Position numbers and translations under genes: made by a program | Origin: CALAED01 sp937891035 | GTDB lineage: Bacteria > Actinomycetota > Actinomycetes > Streptosporangiales > Streptosporangiaceae | DNA: 9,250 nt | Reading direction: 5' to 3' | NCBI GenBank assembly: GCA_035642125.1 | Contig: DASQSZ010000049.1 | Location: 1 to 9,250, forward strand | Part shown: piece by piece, positions 1 through 5,959 of the stretch | Position numbering within the stretch: position 1 is the first letter of the stretch | How the letters are laid out: each line of letters begins with the position of its first letter | The notes under the pieces: model-generated | Told to the model about the DNA's origin: nothing | The model's input: the letters and a program-made list of their open reading frames with translations, nothing else | Databases searched by the model: none

Positions 1-2
1 GG

Positions 3-980
3 CCCGGCCATGAGGTGTCGCTCGCGGTGCTGCCGCTGTTCCATGTCTTCGGCCTGACGATGTGCCTGACCGCCAGCATGCTGATCGGCGGCACCGTGGT
101 GCTCATCCCCAAATTCGACCTCGAACTGGTGCTGGCGGCCCTGAAACGGTGGCGGCCGACGATCTTTCCGGGGGTGCCGCCGATCTATCAGCAGATCGCC
201 GAGTCGCCCAAGGCTCGCAAGTCGGGGATGGGATCGGTGCGCACCTGTGTGTCGGGGGCGATGAAGTTGCCGCGGGAGACGGTCGACGCGGTCCGGCGGG
301 CCACCGGCGCGCGGGTGATCCAGGGGTACGGGCTCACCGAGACCTCCCCCGTCGTGATGGCCAACCCGCTGGACGGCAACGCACGGCACGTCTCGGTCGG
401 CATCCCGATTCCGAGCACGGACGCGCGGATCGTCGACGAGAACGATCCGATGCGGCCGGTGCCGGTCGGGATGGCGGGCGAGGTGCTCGTCCGTGGCCCG
501 CAGGTCTTCGAGGGCTACTGGCGCCAGCCCGAGGAGACCGCCGAGGTGTTGCGGAACGGCTGGCTGCGCACCGGCGACATCGGGCTCATGAGCCCGGACG
601 GCTTCTTCACGTTGATCGACCGCAAGCGCGACGTGGTCATCGTCGACGGCCTGAACGTCTATCCGTCCGAGGTCGAGGCTCAACTGTGCCAGCATCCCGG
701 CGTACTCGACGCGGCGGTGGTCGGACTCCCCGACGCCCGCCACGGCGAGGCGATCAAGGCGTTCGTGATCCCGCAACCCGGGGTCCCCCCGCCTCGGCCG
801 CAGGAACTGGTCGAGCTGTGCGCGCAGGGGCTCACCCGCTACAAGGTGCCGCGGTACGTGGAGTTCCGGCCGGAGTTGCCGCGCAACATGCTCGGCAAGG
901 TGCTCCGGCGCGTGCTACGCGACGAGGCCGCGGCCCGCGCCGGACCGGGCCCGACGAGCTCACGACCGTACGGCACCTGA
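3..980 (+). CDS. Fatty-acid-type acyl-CoA ligase (AMP-binding, ANL superfamily), 5' truncated
   Basis: C-terminal 325 residues of an adenylate-forming ligase; the frame is open to the left edge, so the start and the P-loop-like A3 motif lie outside the window. The family converts a carboxylate, usually a fatty acid, with ATP and CoA into acyl-CoA via an acyl-AMP. Visible in order: the LAVLPLFHVFGLT stretch at the left edge; the A5 motif QGYGLTETSPV (from nt 321), which contacts AMP; the A7 motif GWLRTGDIG (from nt 558) with the ATP-ribose Asp; the hinge region IDRKRD followed by DGLNVYPSEVE; and the C-terminal catalytic lysine in NMLGKVLRR (codon 897-899). The motif set fits long- or medium-chain fatty acyl-CoA synthetases. 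Chain length and substrate cannot be read from it, and an aryl- or other acyl-CoA ligase is possible. It converges on the helicase gene 55 bases away. No frameshift is seen. Confidence 0.93.
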   Translation, partial: PGHEVSLAVLPLFHVFGLTMCLTASMLIGGTVVLIPKFDLELVLAALKRWRPTIFPGVPPIYQQIAESPKARKSGMGSVRTCVSGAMKLPRETVDAVRRATGARVIQGYGLTETSPVVMANPLDGNARHVSVGIPIPSTDARIVDENDPMRPVPVGMAGEVLVRGPQVFEGYWRQPEETAEVLRNGWLRTGDIGLMSPDGFFTLIDRKRDVVIVDGLNVYPSEVEAQLCQHPGVLDAAVVGLPDARHGEAIKAFVIPQPGVPPPRPQELVELCAQGLTRYKVPRYVEFRPELPRNMLGKVLRRVLRDEAAARAGPGPTSSRPYGT

Positions 981-984
981 CCAC

Positions 985-1008
985 GCGGCCGCGCGGCGCG
1001 TATGCGCG
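985..1008. terminator. GC-only inverted repeats between convergent genes (weak terminator candidate)
   Basis: The 55-base gap between the ligase stop (980) and the helicase stop (1036) holds the palindrome GCGGCCGC (985-992) and a short stem CGCG-TATG-CGCG (997-1008). No T-tract follows on either strand. Actinomycete terminators often lack U-tails, so this may end one or both convergent transcripts, but GC-rich sequence yields such stems by chance. Confidence 0.25.
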
Positions 1009-1035
1009 AAGCGGGGATCCGGGAGGGGACTCAGG

Positions 1036-3426
1036 TCACGCGGGGCCGGGGTCGCCGGCGGCGTCGATGCGGCGCAGCGCGGCGCGTACGACGCCGCTAT
1101 CGGTCGTCGTCCAAAACGGCGGCATGGAAGCCCGCAGGAATCCGCCGTAGCGGGCGGTGGCCAGCCTCGGGTCGAGGACCGCGACCACGCCGCGATCGTC
1201 CATCGTACGGAGCAGCCTGCCGGCCCCTTGGGCGAGGAGCAGCGCCGCGTGTGTCGCCGCGACGGTCATGAAGCCGTTGCCGCCGCGGGCCGCGACCGCG
1301 CGCTGGCGGGCCGAGGCGATCGGGTCGTCCGGGCGCGGGAACGGAATACGGTCGATGACGACCAGTTGCAGTGACGGCCCCGGCACGTCGACCCCCTGCC
1401 ACAGTGACAGCGTGCCGAACAGGCAGCTTCGCTCGTCGTCGGCGAACCGCTTGACCAGCAACGACGTCGAGTCGTCGCCCTGGCAAAGAACCTCATGGCC
1501 GACCCTGTCCCGCAACTCCCCGGCCGCCTGCTTGGCGGCCCGCATGGAGGAGAACAGCCCAAGGGTGCGTCCGCCGGCTGCCGTGACCAGCTCTTCCAGC
1601 TCGGTGAGGTATTCGGCCGGCAACGCGTCCCGGCCCGGCGGGGGAAGGTGCCGGGCCACGTACAAAATCCCCGCCTTGGGGTGATCGAACGGCGAGCCGA
1701 CGTCGATGCCCGACCATGCGGGCTCCCCCGCCGCGCCGTCCTCACCGTCCGTCGCGTCGTCTCTACCATCCGCGGCGTCGTCTTGAGCGTCCGCCGCGTC
1801 GTCCGCACCGCTCGCGTCATCCTCCCGGCCGGTCGCCGCACGCCGGCCGGCGCCGGCCGGTGGCACCACCGTAGGGGGCGGCTCGTCCGTTGGCCCCGCC
1901 TTGGCCGTACCGCCCGGGCGCTGACCGAGCGGCGGCAGACCCCACTGCCTGGCCAGCGGTTCGAACGAGCCGCCGAGCGCCAAGGTGGCCGAGGTGAGCA
2001 CGGTCGTCCGCGTGCCGAACAGGCTGGCCCGCAGCAGGCCGCCGACTGAGATCGGCGCGACGTGGAGAGTGGGCGGCCGCCTGCGGTCCTCGTTGTAGGG
2101 CTTGGCCAGCCAGACCACGTCGTAGCGCGCCGCGATCTCCGGCTCGAACGCGGACAGCAGCCGTACGGCCGTGTCGTGCATGTCCGCGACGCTTGAGCGG
2201 GCCGCCTTGCGGGCCGCCGCGTCGCCCGGATCGCCGCCGGGGCCACCCGCGCCGGCGGCCCCGGCGTCCCGGTCCCTGGAGTCGGGGCCGAGCGCGGTCA
2301 CGCACGCGTGCGCGGCATCGCGGAGCACGGCAAGGGTGTTGCCCAAGGGTGCCGACAGCATGTCCATGCGGCCCGGCGGGAGATCGTCGAGCAGAGCGCC
2401 AAGCGCCTCCCCCGCCTCCTTGAGCCGGTCCGCCACGTCGTCGGCCACGAGCCGGCCACAGCGGCGGGCGGCGGTCTCCACGGCCGCCGCGCTGAGCTCG
2501 CCGGTCGCCACCGACGTGACGCGGTCGACGAGGTCGTGCGCCTCGTCGACGATCACGACGTCGTGCTCGGGCAGCACCTGAAACTCCTCGAGAGCGTCGA
2601 TCGCCAGCAGCGCGTGGTTGGTGACCACGACGTGCGCGTCGGCCGCCTCGGCCCTGGCCAGCTCCGAGAAACATTCCACGCCGTACGCGCAGCGCTGCGC
2701 GCCCAGGCACTCTTTGGCCGTCACCGATACCTGGCGCCAGGCCCGTTCGGCCACCCCGGGGACGAGTTCGTCGCGGTCGCCGGTCTTGGTCTGCTCCGCC
2801 CAGTCGTCCAGCCGCTGGACCTGCCGGCCCAGCGCCGACAGCTGCTGCGGGTCGAACAGGCCCTCTTCCCCGTCGTCGACCGCGCCGACCCGCACGCGGT
2901 GCAGGCACAGGTAGTTGCGGCGCCCCTTGAGGATGGCGAAGCGTGGCTCGATGCCGAGCAGCGGCTCGAGCGCCCTGGCCAGCCGCGGCAGGTCCCGGTC
3001 GACCAGCTGGCGCTGTAGCGCGATCGTCGCTGTCGACACGACCACGGTGGTGCGTTCGGCGATGGCGTGCCGGAGGGCGGGGACGAGGTAGGCAAGGGAC
3101 TTGCCGGTCCCGGTGCCGGCCTGCACGGCGAGGTGCTCGCCGCTGTCGATGGCTCGCTCGACCGCCTCGGCCATCGTGACCTGCCCGGCACGCTCCGCAC
3201 CGCCGATCGCCGCGACCGCCGCCGCCAGCAGGGTGGCCAGATCGGGAAGCTTGACCAGCTCGGCTCCGCGGACCGGCGCCGCTCCGCCGACGGACGCGGC
3301 ACCTTCAGACGACTCGCCGGGCTCGGCAGGGTCCGAGCGACCGGGGCGGTCGGGGCGGTCGGGGCGGTCGCCGTCCTCGGCGTGCTCTCCGGTCGGCTCC
3401 GTAATGGTCGGTTCGGCGGCTGGCAC
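1036..3426 (-). CDS. dinG: DinG/XPD-type ATP-dependent Fe-S DNA helicase
   Basis: Superfamily 2 helicase of the XPD/DinG group, which unwinds DNA 5'-3' and is linked to repair and to resolving R-loops and stalled forks. Numbering from the GTG at 3426 (796 residues): Walker A AGTGTGKS at 103-110; DEAH box at 294-297; four cysteines at 174, 240, 246 and 252, spaced as the [4Fe-4S] ligands of DinG; SATL (motif III) near 479; QGVD near 677; and QGAGRLLR (motif VI) at 733-740. The protein is longer than the roughly 660-residue Streptomyces relatives I recall. Two regions explain this: a low-complexity N-terminus with DRP repeats, and a Pro-rich then acidic insert at about 502-569. The start is uncertain. 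A GTG at 3513 adds 29 residues, but that stretch has poor third-position GC. Neither GTG has a good Shine-Dalgarno; a -10-like TAGCGT lies just before 3426. It lies downstream of alaA on the same strand. Confidence 0.9.
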   Translation of the reverse strand: MPAAEPTITEPTGEHAEDGDRPDRPDRPGRSDPAEPGESSEGAASVGGAAPVRGAELVKLPDLATLLAAAVAAIGGAERAGQVTMAEAVERAIDSGEHLAVQAGTGTGKSLAYLVPALRHAIAERTTVVVSTATIALQRQLVDRDLPRLARALEPLLGIEPRFAILKGRRNYLCLHRVRVGAVDDGEEGLFDPQQLSALGRQVQRLDDWAEQTKTGDRDELVPGVAERAWRQVSVTAKECLGAQRCAYGVECFSELARAEAADAHVVVTNHALLAIDALEEFQVLPEHDVVIVDEAHDLVDRVTSVATGELSAAAVETAARRCGRLVADDVADRLKEAGEALGALLDDLPPGRMDMLSAPLGNTLAVLRDAAHACVTALGPDSRDRDAGAAGAGGPGGDPGDAAARKAARSSVADMHDTAVRLLSAFEPEIAARYDVVWLAKPYNEDRRRPPTLHVAPISVGGLLRASLFGTRTTVLTSATLALGGSFEPLARQWGLPPLGQRPGGTAKAGPTDEPPPTVVPPAGAGRRAATGREDDASGADDAADAQDDAADGRDDATDGEDGAAGEPAWSGIDVGSPFDHPKAGILYVARHLPPPGRDALPAEYLTELEELVTAAGGRTLGLFSSMRAAKQAAGELRDRVGHEVLCQGDDSTSLLVKRFADDERSCLFGTLSLWQGVDVPGPSLQLVVIDRIPFPRPDDPIASARQRAVAARGGNGFMTVAATHAALLLAQGAGRLLRTMDDRGVVAVLDPRLATARYGGFLRASMPPFWTTTDSGVVRAALRRIDAAGDPGPA
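1720..1821 (-). repeat. Degenerate 21-bp tandem repeat coding an acidic heptapeptide inside the helicase
   Basis: Read on the minus strand, four consecutive 21-bp units (1803-1783, 1782-1762, 1761-1741, 1740-1720) encode DDAADAQ, DDAADGR, DDATDGE and DGAAGEP. They are preceded by the related DDASGA (1821-1804). The units fall between helicase motif III (SATL) and the conserved IDVGSPF segment, where relatives I recall have only a short linker. The stretch is strongly acidic and probably disordered. Confidence 0.8.
3343..3369. repeat. Three perfect 9-bp tandem repeats (GGGGCGGTC) coding DRP repeats
   Basis: The 9-mer GGGGCGGTC occurs three times head to tail (3343-3351, 3352-3360, 3361-3369). 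On the minus strand it encodes a DRPDRPDRP run in the poorly conserved N-terminal tail of the helicase, before the first helicase motif. Perfect copies suggest recent slippage, so the length may vary between strains. Confidence 0.85.
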
Positions 3427-3434
3427 GTTTGCAG

Positions 3435-3440
3435 ACGCTA
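3435..3440 (-). promoter_or_regulatory. -10-like TAGCGT close to the helicase GTG (leaderless start candidate)
   Basis: On the minus strand TAGCGT (fits TANNNT) lies 8 bases before the GTG at 3426. Transcription would begin at or next to the start codon, giving a leaderless mRNA, which is common in actinobacteria. This fits the lack of a Shine-Dalgarno sequence. No convincing -35 is visible. The same hexamer precedes the GTG of the DUF523 gene. Confidence 0.35.
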
Positions 3441-3483
3441 CCCGTTCCGGTGCGTGATCAGGCGGGGTCCGCGCGGAGTACCG

Positions 3484-3497
3484 CCCGCTTTGGCGGG
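3484..3497 (-). terminator. Small hairpin between alaA and the helicase gene
   Basis: CCCGC-TTTG-GCGGG (same arms on the minus strand, loop CAAA) forms a 5-bp GC stem with a 4-base loop, 27 bases past the alaA stop. There is no T-run. It could partly terminate alaA transcription before the helicase's own promoter, or it may be chance. Confidence 0.25.
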
Positions 3498-3523
3498 AGT
3501 GCCGGATGATCACCCCCGGAGGT

Positions 3524-4732
3524 CTATCGCCTCGCGGCGAGGAACTCGGCCAGCCGGCCGATGGCCTCGGCGAGGTCGTCGGCGTGCTGCAAGGTGACGA
3601 TGCGCAGATGGTCGGTCCGCGGCCAGTTGAACCCGGTCCCCTGCACGACCAGGATGTGCTGCTCTTCGAGCAGTTCGAGCACCAGGCGCTGGTCGTCGGC
3701 GATCGGGTAGACCTCGGAGTCCAGCCGCGGGAACACATACAGCGCCCCGGCCGGCTTGACGCAGGTGACGCCGGGGATCTCGTTGAGCAGCGTCCAGGCC
3801 CGGTCGCGCTGGTCGCGCAGCCGGCCGCCGGGGAGCACGAGGTCGTTGATGCTCTGGTGGCCCCCGATCGCCGCCTGGATGGCGTGCTGTCCCGGCACGT
3901 TGGGGCACAGCCGCATGTTGGCGAGCATGTCCAGGCCCTCGATGTAGGACTCCGCGTGCCGCTTCGGTCCGGTCACCGCCATCCAGCCGGACCGGAAGCC
4001 GCAGACCCGGTACGCCTTGGACAGCCCGGAGAAGGTCAGCGCGAGCAGGTCTGGCGCGAGCGGTGCGATCGAGGTGTGCGCCGCGCCGTCGTACAGGATC
4101 CGGTCATAGATCTCGTCGGCGAAAAGGATCAAATTGTGGCGGCGGGCCAGCTCGACCATGCCCTTGAGGATCTCTTCGCTGTAGACGGCGCCGGTCGGGT
4201 TGTTCGGGTTGATGATCACCAACGCCCGCGTCCGGGGGTTGATCTTGGCTTCGAGGTCGGCCAGGTCCGGCGCCCAGGATTGCTCCTCGTCGCAGAGGTA
4301 GTGCACCGGCGTGCCCCCGCCGAGCGATACCGCGGCCGTCCAGAGAGGGTAGTCGGGCGACGGGATGAGGACTTCGTCGCCGTTGTTCAGCAGCGCCTGC
4401 AGGGCCATCACGATCAGCTCCGAGACGCCGTTGCCCAGGTAGATGTCCTCGACATCGAGATCGATGAACCCGTGCTGCTCGTAGTGCTGCACGATCGCGC
4501 GCCGGGCGGACAGAATGCCCTTGGAATCGCTGTAGCCGTGTGCCATCGGCAGGTTGCGGACGATGTCCTGGAGGATCTCGTCCGGGGCCGCGAAGCCGAA
4601 CGGAGCGGGGTTGCCGATGTGCAGCTTGAGGATGCGCTGCCCCTCGGCCTCCAGCTCCATGGCTCGTTTGAGCACCGGGCCACGTATGTCGTAGAGCACG
4701 CCGGTGAGCTTTTTTGACTGGCTGACCTGCAT
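3524..4732 (-). CDS. alaA: Alanine aminotransferase, AlaA type (PLP-dependent, class I/II)
   Basis: Transfers amino groups between alanine/pyruvate and glutamate/2-oxoglutarate, using pyridoxal phosphate in the cytoplasm. The 402-residue product is close to the 405 of E. coli AlaA as I recall it and matches along its whole length: YDIRGPVLK near the start, LKLHIGNPAPFGF, GNGVSELI, SPDYPLWTAAVSLGGG, VIINPNNPTGAVYS, FADEIYDRILYD, SGLSKAYRVCGFRSGW and VQGTGFNWP. The PLP-binding lysine is K239, with N178, D206 and Y209 contacting the cofactor; R377 in DHLRIV should bind the substrate carboxylate. ATG 4732 is chosen because AlaA proteins begin just before the YDIRGPVLK block and an AGGG (4744-4741) sits 8 bases upstream. 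Upstream ATGs at 4798 and 4861 would add unsupported residues. Mycobacterial relatives are often labelled aspC; the AlaA assignment rests on sequence pattern. It diverges from the diiron oxygenase gene. Confidence 0.93.
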   Translation of the reverse strand: MQVSQSKKLTGVLYDIRGPVLKRAMELEAEGQRILKLHIGNPAPFGFAAPDEILQDIVRNLPMAHGYSDSKGILSARRAIVQHYEQHGFIDLDVEDIYLGNGVSELIVMALQALLNNGDEVLIPSPDYPLWTAAVSLGGGTPVHYLCDEEQSWAPDLADLEAKINPRTRALVIINPNNPTGAVYSEEILKGMVELARRHNLILFADEIYDRILYDGAAHTSIAPLAPDLLALTFSGLSKAYRVCGFRSGWMAVTGPKRHAESYIEGLDMLANMRLCPNVPGQHAIQAAIGGHQSINDLVLPGGRLRDQRDRAWTLLNEIPGVTCVKPAGALYVFPRLDSEVYPIADDQRLVLELLEEQHILVVQGTGFNWPRTDHLRIVTLQHADDLAEAIGRLAEFLAARR

Positions 4733-4740
4733 GAAGCCAA

Positions 4741-4777
4741 CCCTAGCGGGTGGCCTCGCCGCCCCCGGCCGATTATT
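4741..4777 (-). promoter_or_regulatory. Probable -10 box and ribosome binding site of alaA
   Basis: On the minus strand AATAAT (4777-4772) matches five of six bases of TATAAT and stands out in GC-rich DNA. No clear -35 lies 17-18 bases before it. A start about 7 bases downstream would give a leader of roughly 30 bases. AGGG (4744-4741) lies 8 bases before the ATG at 4732 and supports that start. Confidence 0.4.
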
Positions 4778-4797
4778 CGTGCGCCGTTCGGGGAGCA

Positions 4798-4827
4798 TTG
4801 CACTAATAGACGTGATATCCAATAGGT
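4798..4827 (+). promoter_or_regulatory. Weak promoter candidate for the diiron oxygenase gene
   Basis: TTGCAC (4798-4803) resembles a -35 box. It is followed after 17 bases by AATAGG (4821-4826), a poor -10. The region 4771-4830 is clearly more A/T-rich than its surroundings and sits between divergent genes, so promoters for both are expected here. The exact boxes on this strand are uncertain. Confidence 0.25.
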
Positions 4828-4855
4828 GACGCGGGTTTGCCGGTCCGCGCTGGTG

Positions 4856-4871
4856 GGTCACTCATCTGACC
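4856..4871. promoter_or_regulatory. Inverted repeat GGTCA-N6-TGACC, operator candidate
   Basis: A perfect 5-bp inverted repeat with a 6-base spacer lies in the divergent intergenic region, 15 bases before the GGAG that serves the diiron gene. Size and position suit a dimeric repressor, but no regulator gene is in the window and 5-bp arms can occur by chance. Confidence 0.35.
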
Positions 4872-4885
4872 GACCGGACGACGAC

Positions 4886-4889
4886 GGAG
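4886..4889 (+). promoter_or_regulatory. Ribosome binding site deciding the diiron oxygenase start
   Basis: GGAG lies 7 bases before the ATG at 4897 but only 1 base before the ATG at 4891. Normal spacing favours 4897, giving a protein that begins MTKPPS. Confidence 0.6.
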
Positions 4890-4896
4890 CATGATT

Positions 4897-5889
4897 ATGA
4901 CCAAACCGCCAAGCACACTCGCCGAAGAACTTCGCGAGCAGGTCAAGGACCGCAGGTCATACGAGGGCGTGATCGACCGGCTCAACAAGGCCTCGGTCGA
5001 CAAGCACTGGGAGGCCTACGCGGACATCCCGTGGGACGATCCGGATCTTCGGGTGGACCCGGCCGATCCGCGTTGGACGTTGCCCCCGACGGATCGGCTG
5101 GGCGGCACCGAGTGGTACCGGTCACAACCAGTCGAGGTCCAGGCCCGGATCGGGCTGTGGCGCGTCGCCACCGCCATGAAGATCGGCCTTCAGTTCGAGA
5201 ACCTGCTCAAGCGCGGCCTGCTGACGTACGCCTACAAGCTGCCCAACGGCCGCCCCGAGTTTCGGTACGTCTACCACGAGACGACCGAGGAATGTCACCA
5301 CGGCATGATGTTCCAGGAGTTCGTCAATCGGACCGGCATGCCGATCAGGGGGATGCCCCGGGCGCTCAGCGCGGTCGCCCAGCTTGTCCCGATCATCCCC
5401 CGGCTGAACACCGAGTTGTTCTTCGTCTTCGTCCTCGGCGGCGAAGACCCCATCGACTATGTGCAGCGCAAACATCTCAAGGACGGTCACATCCGTCATC
5501 CGCTGGAAGAGACCATCCTGAAGATCCATATCGCGGAGGAGGCCAGGCACATCTCCTTTGCCCGGCACTACCTCAAACACCATGTGCCCACCATGACCAG
5601 GGTGCGCCGTACGGCACTCGGCCTCTTCACGCCGGTCATCCTCGGGGTGATGGCCCGGATCATGCTGTCGCCCCCCGGCCCGATGGTGCGACACTTCAAG
5701 ATCCCCAAGGACGTCATACGGGAGGCCTACAAAAACGAGGTCGCCCGCACCGAGTTGCGCGACTGCGTGGGCAAGGTACGCGACCTCGCCGCCGAGCTTG
5801 GCCTGATCAACAACGTCAGCAAGCGGATCTGGTACACCTTCGGCATCTGGGACACCCCGCGCGTACGGCGCTCCGCCACGTCACGATGA
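4897..5889 (+). CDS. AurF-family non-haem diiron oxygenase (substrate unknown)
   Basis: 330 residues, close to the roughly 336 of AurF. AurF oxidises an aryl amine (p-aminobenzoate) at a diiron centre; many actinobacterial relatives have no known substrate. Candidate iron ligands, numbered from the 4897 start, follow the AurF pattern: E101 (in QFENLL); E131 or E132 with H134 or H135 in TTEECHHG; E183 (LGGED); then H211, E215 and H218 in KIHIAEEARHISF, spaced 4 and 3 as in AurF (H223, E227, H230). A hydrophobic helix follows at about residues 239-257 (LGLFTPVILGVMARIML). No signal peptide is seen, so it is probably cytoplasmic or loosely membrane-associated. The ATG at 4897 is preferred over 4891 because of RBS spacing. 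An SDR gene follows after 70 bases on the same strand, probably co-transcribed. No ferredoxin or rubredoxin gene is adjacent. Family is fairly sure; N-oxygenation itself is inference. Confidence 0.85.
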   Translation: MTKPPSTLAEELREQVKDRRSYEGVIDRLNKASVDKHWEAYADIPWDDPDLRVDPADPRWTLPPTDRLGGTEWYRSQPVEVQARIGLWRVATAMKIGLQFENLLKRGLLTYAYKLPNGRPEFRYVYHETTEECHHGMMFQEFVNRTGMPIRGMPRALSAVAQLVPIIPRLNTELFFVFVLGGEDPIDYVQRKHLKDGHIRHPLEETILKIHIAEEARHISFARHYLKHHVPTMTRVRRTALGLFTPVILGVMARIMLSPPGPMVRHFKIPKDVIREAYKNEVARTELRDCVGKVRDLAAELGLINNVSKRIWYTFGIWDTPRVRRSATSR

Positions 5890-5891
5890 GC

Positions 5892-5921
5892 CCGGGGCAC
5901 GAGGCGCCCGGCTCGGCCGAG
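5892..5921 (+). other. GC-rich inverted repeats in the gap between the diiron and SDR genes
   Basis: The 70-base gap contains arms CCGGG (5892-5896) and CCCGG (5907-5911), followed directly by the perfect palindrome CTCGGCCGAG (5912-5921). No T-run follows. It may be an RNA structure adjusting expression between the two genes, or chance in GC-rich DNA. Confidence 0.25.
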
Positions 5922-5950
5922 TCGGAATGGCGCACACGGTTAGAGGGAAC

Positions 5951-5954
5951 GAGG
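5951..5954 (+). promoter_or_regulatory. Ribosome binding site deciding the SDR start
   Basis: GAGG lies 5 bases before the ATG at 5960. It supports that start over an in-frame ATG at 5927, which would add an 11-residue tail ahead of the usual SDR beginning. Confidence 0.65.
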
Positions 5955-5959
5955 CGACG

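Noticed and set aside
62..1150. Plus-strand open frame overlapping the acyl-CoA ligase
   Set aside because: Arg/Gly/Ala-rich shadow frame; the ligase motifs lie in the other frame through nt 980.
1817..2908. Second minus-strand frame of about 360 codons inside the helicase
   Set aside because: Arg/Gly/Ala-rich shadow of the helicase frame, which carries the DEAH box and Fe-S cysteines.
1720..3369. CRISPR-like or mobile-element repeats
   Set aside because: The only tandem repeats are short in-frame coding repeats within the helicase; no spacers, terminal inverted repeats or transposase are present.
3514..3738. Upstream extension of the helicase frame to 3738
   Set aside because: It would overlap the end of alaA, and its Ser/Pro/Arg-rich translation is an out-of-frame reading of alaA.
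3506..4717. Long plus-strand open frame of about 400 codons opposite alaA
   Set aside because: It is the complement of a gene with strong full-length family identity; long antisense frames are expected in GC-rich DNA, and its product shows no family motif.
4733..4861. Longer alaA start at 4861 or 4798
   Set aside because: The added residues lie beyond the usual AlaA N-terminus; ATG 4732 has an AGGG at good spacing and gives the expected length.
5122..5694. Minus-strand open frame opposite the diiron gene
   Set aside because: No recognisable motif or RBS; the plus strand carries a complete metal ligand set.
5927..5959. Longer SDR start at 5927
   Set aside because: The ATG at 5960 has a well-spaced GAGG and begins directly at the Rossmann strand.
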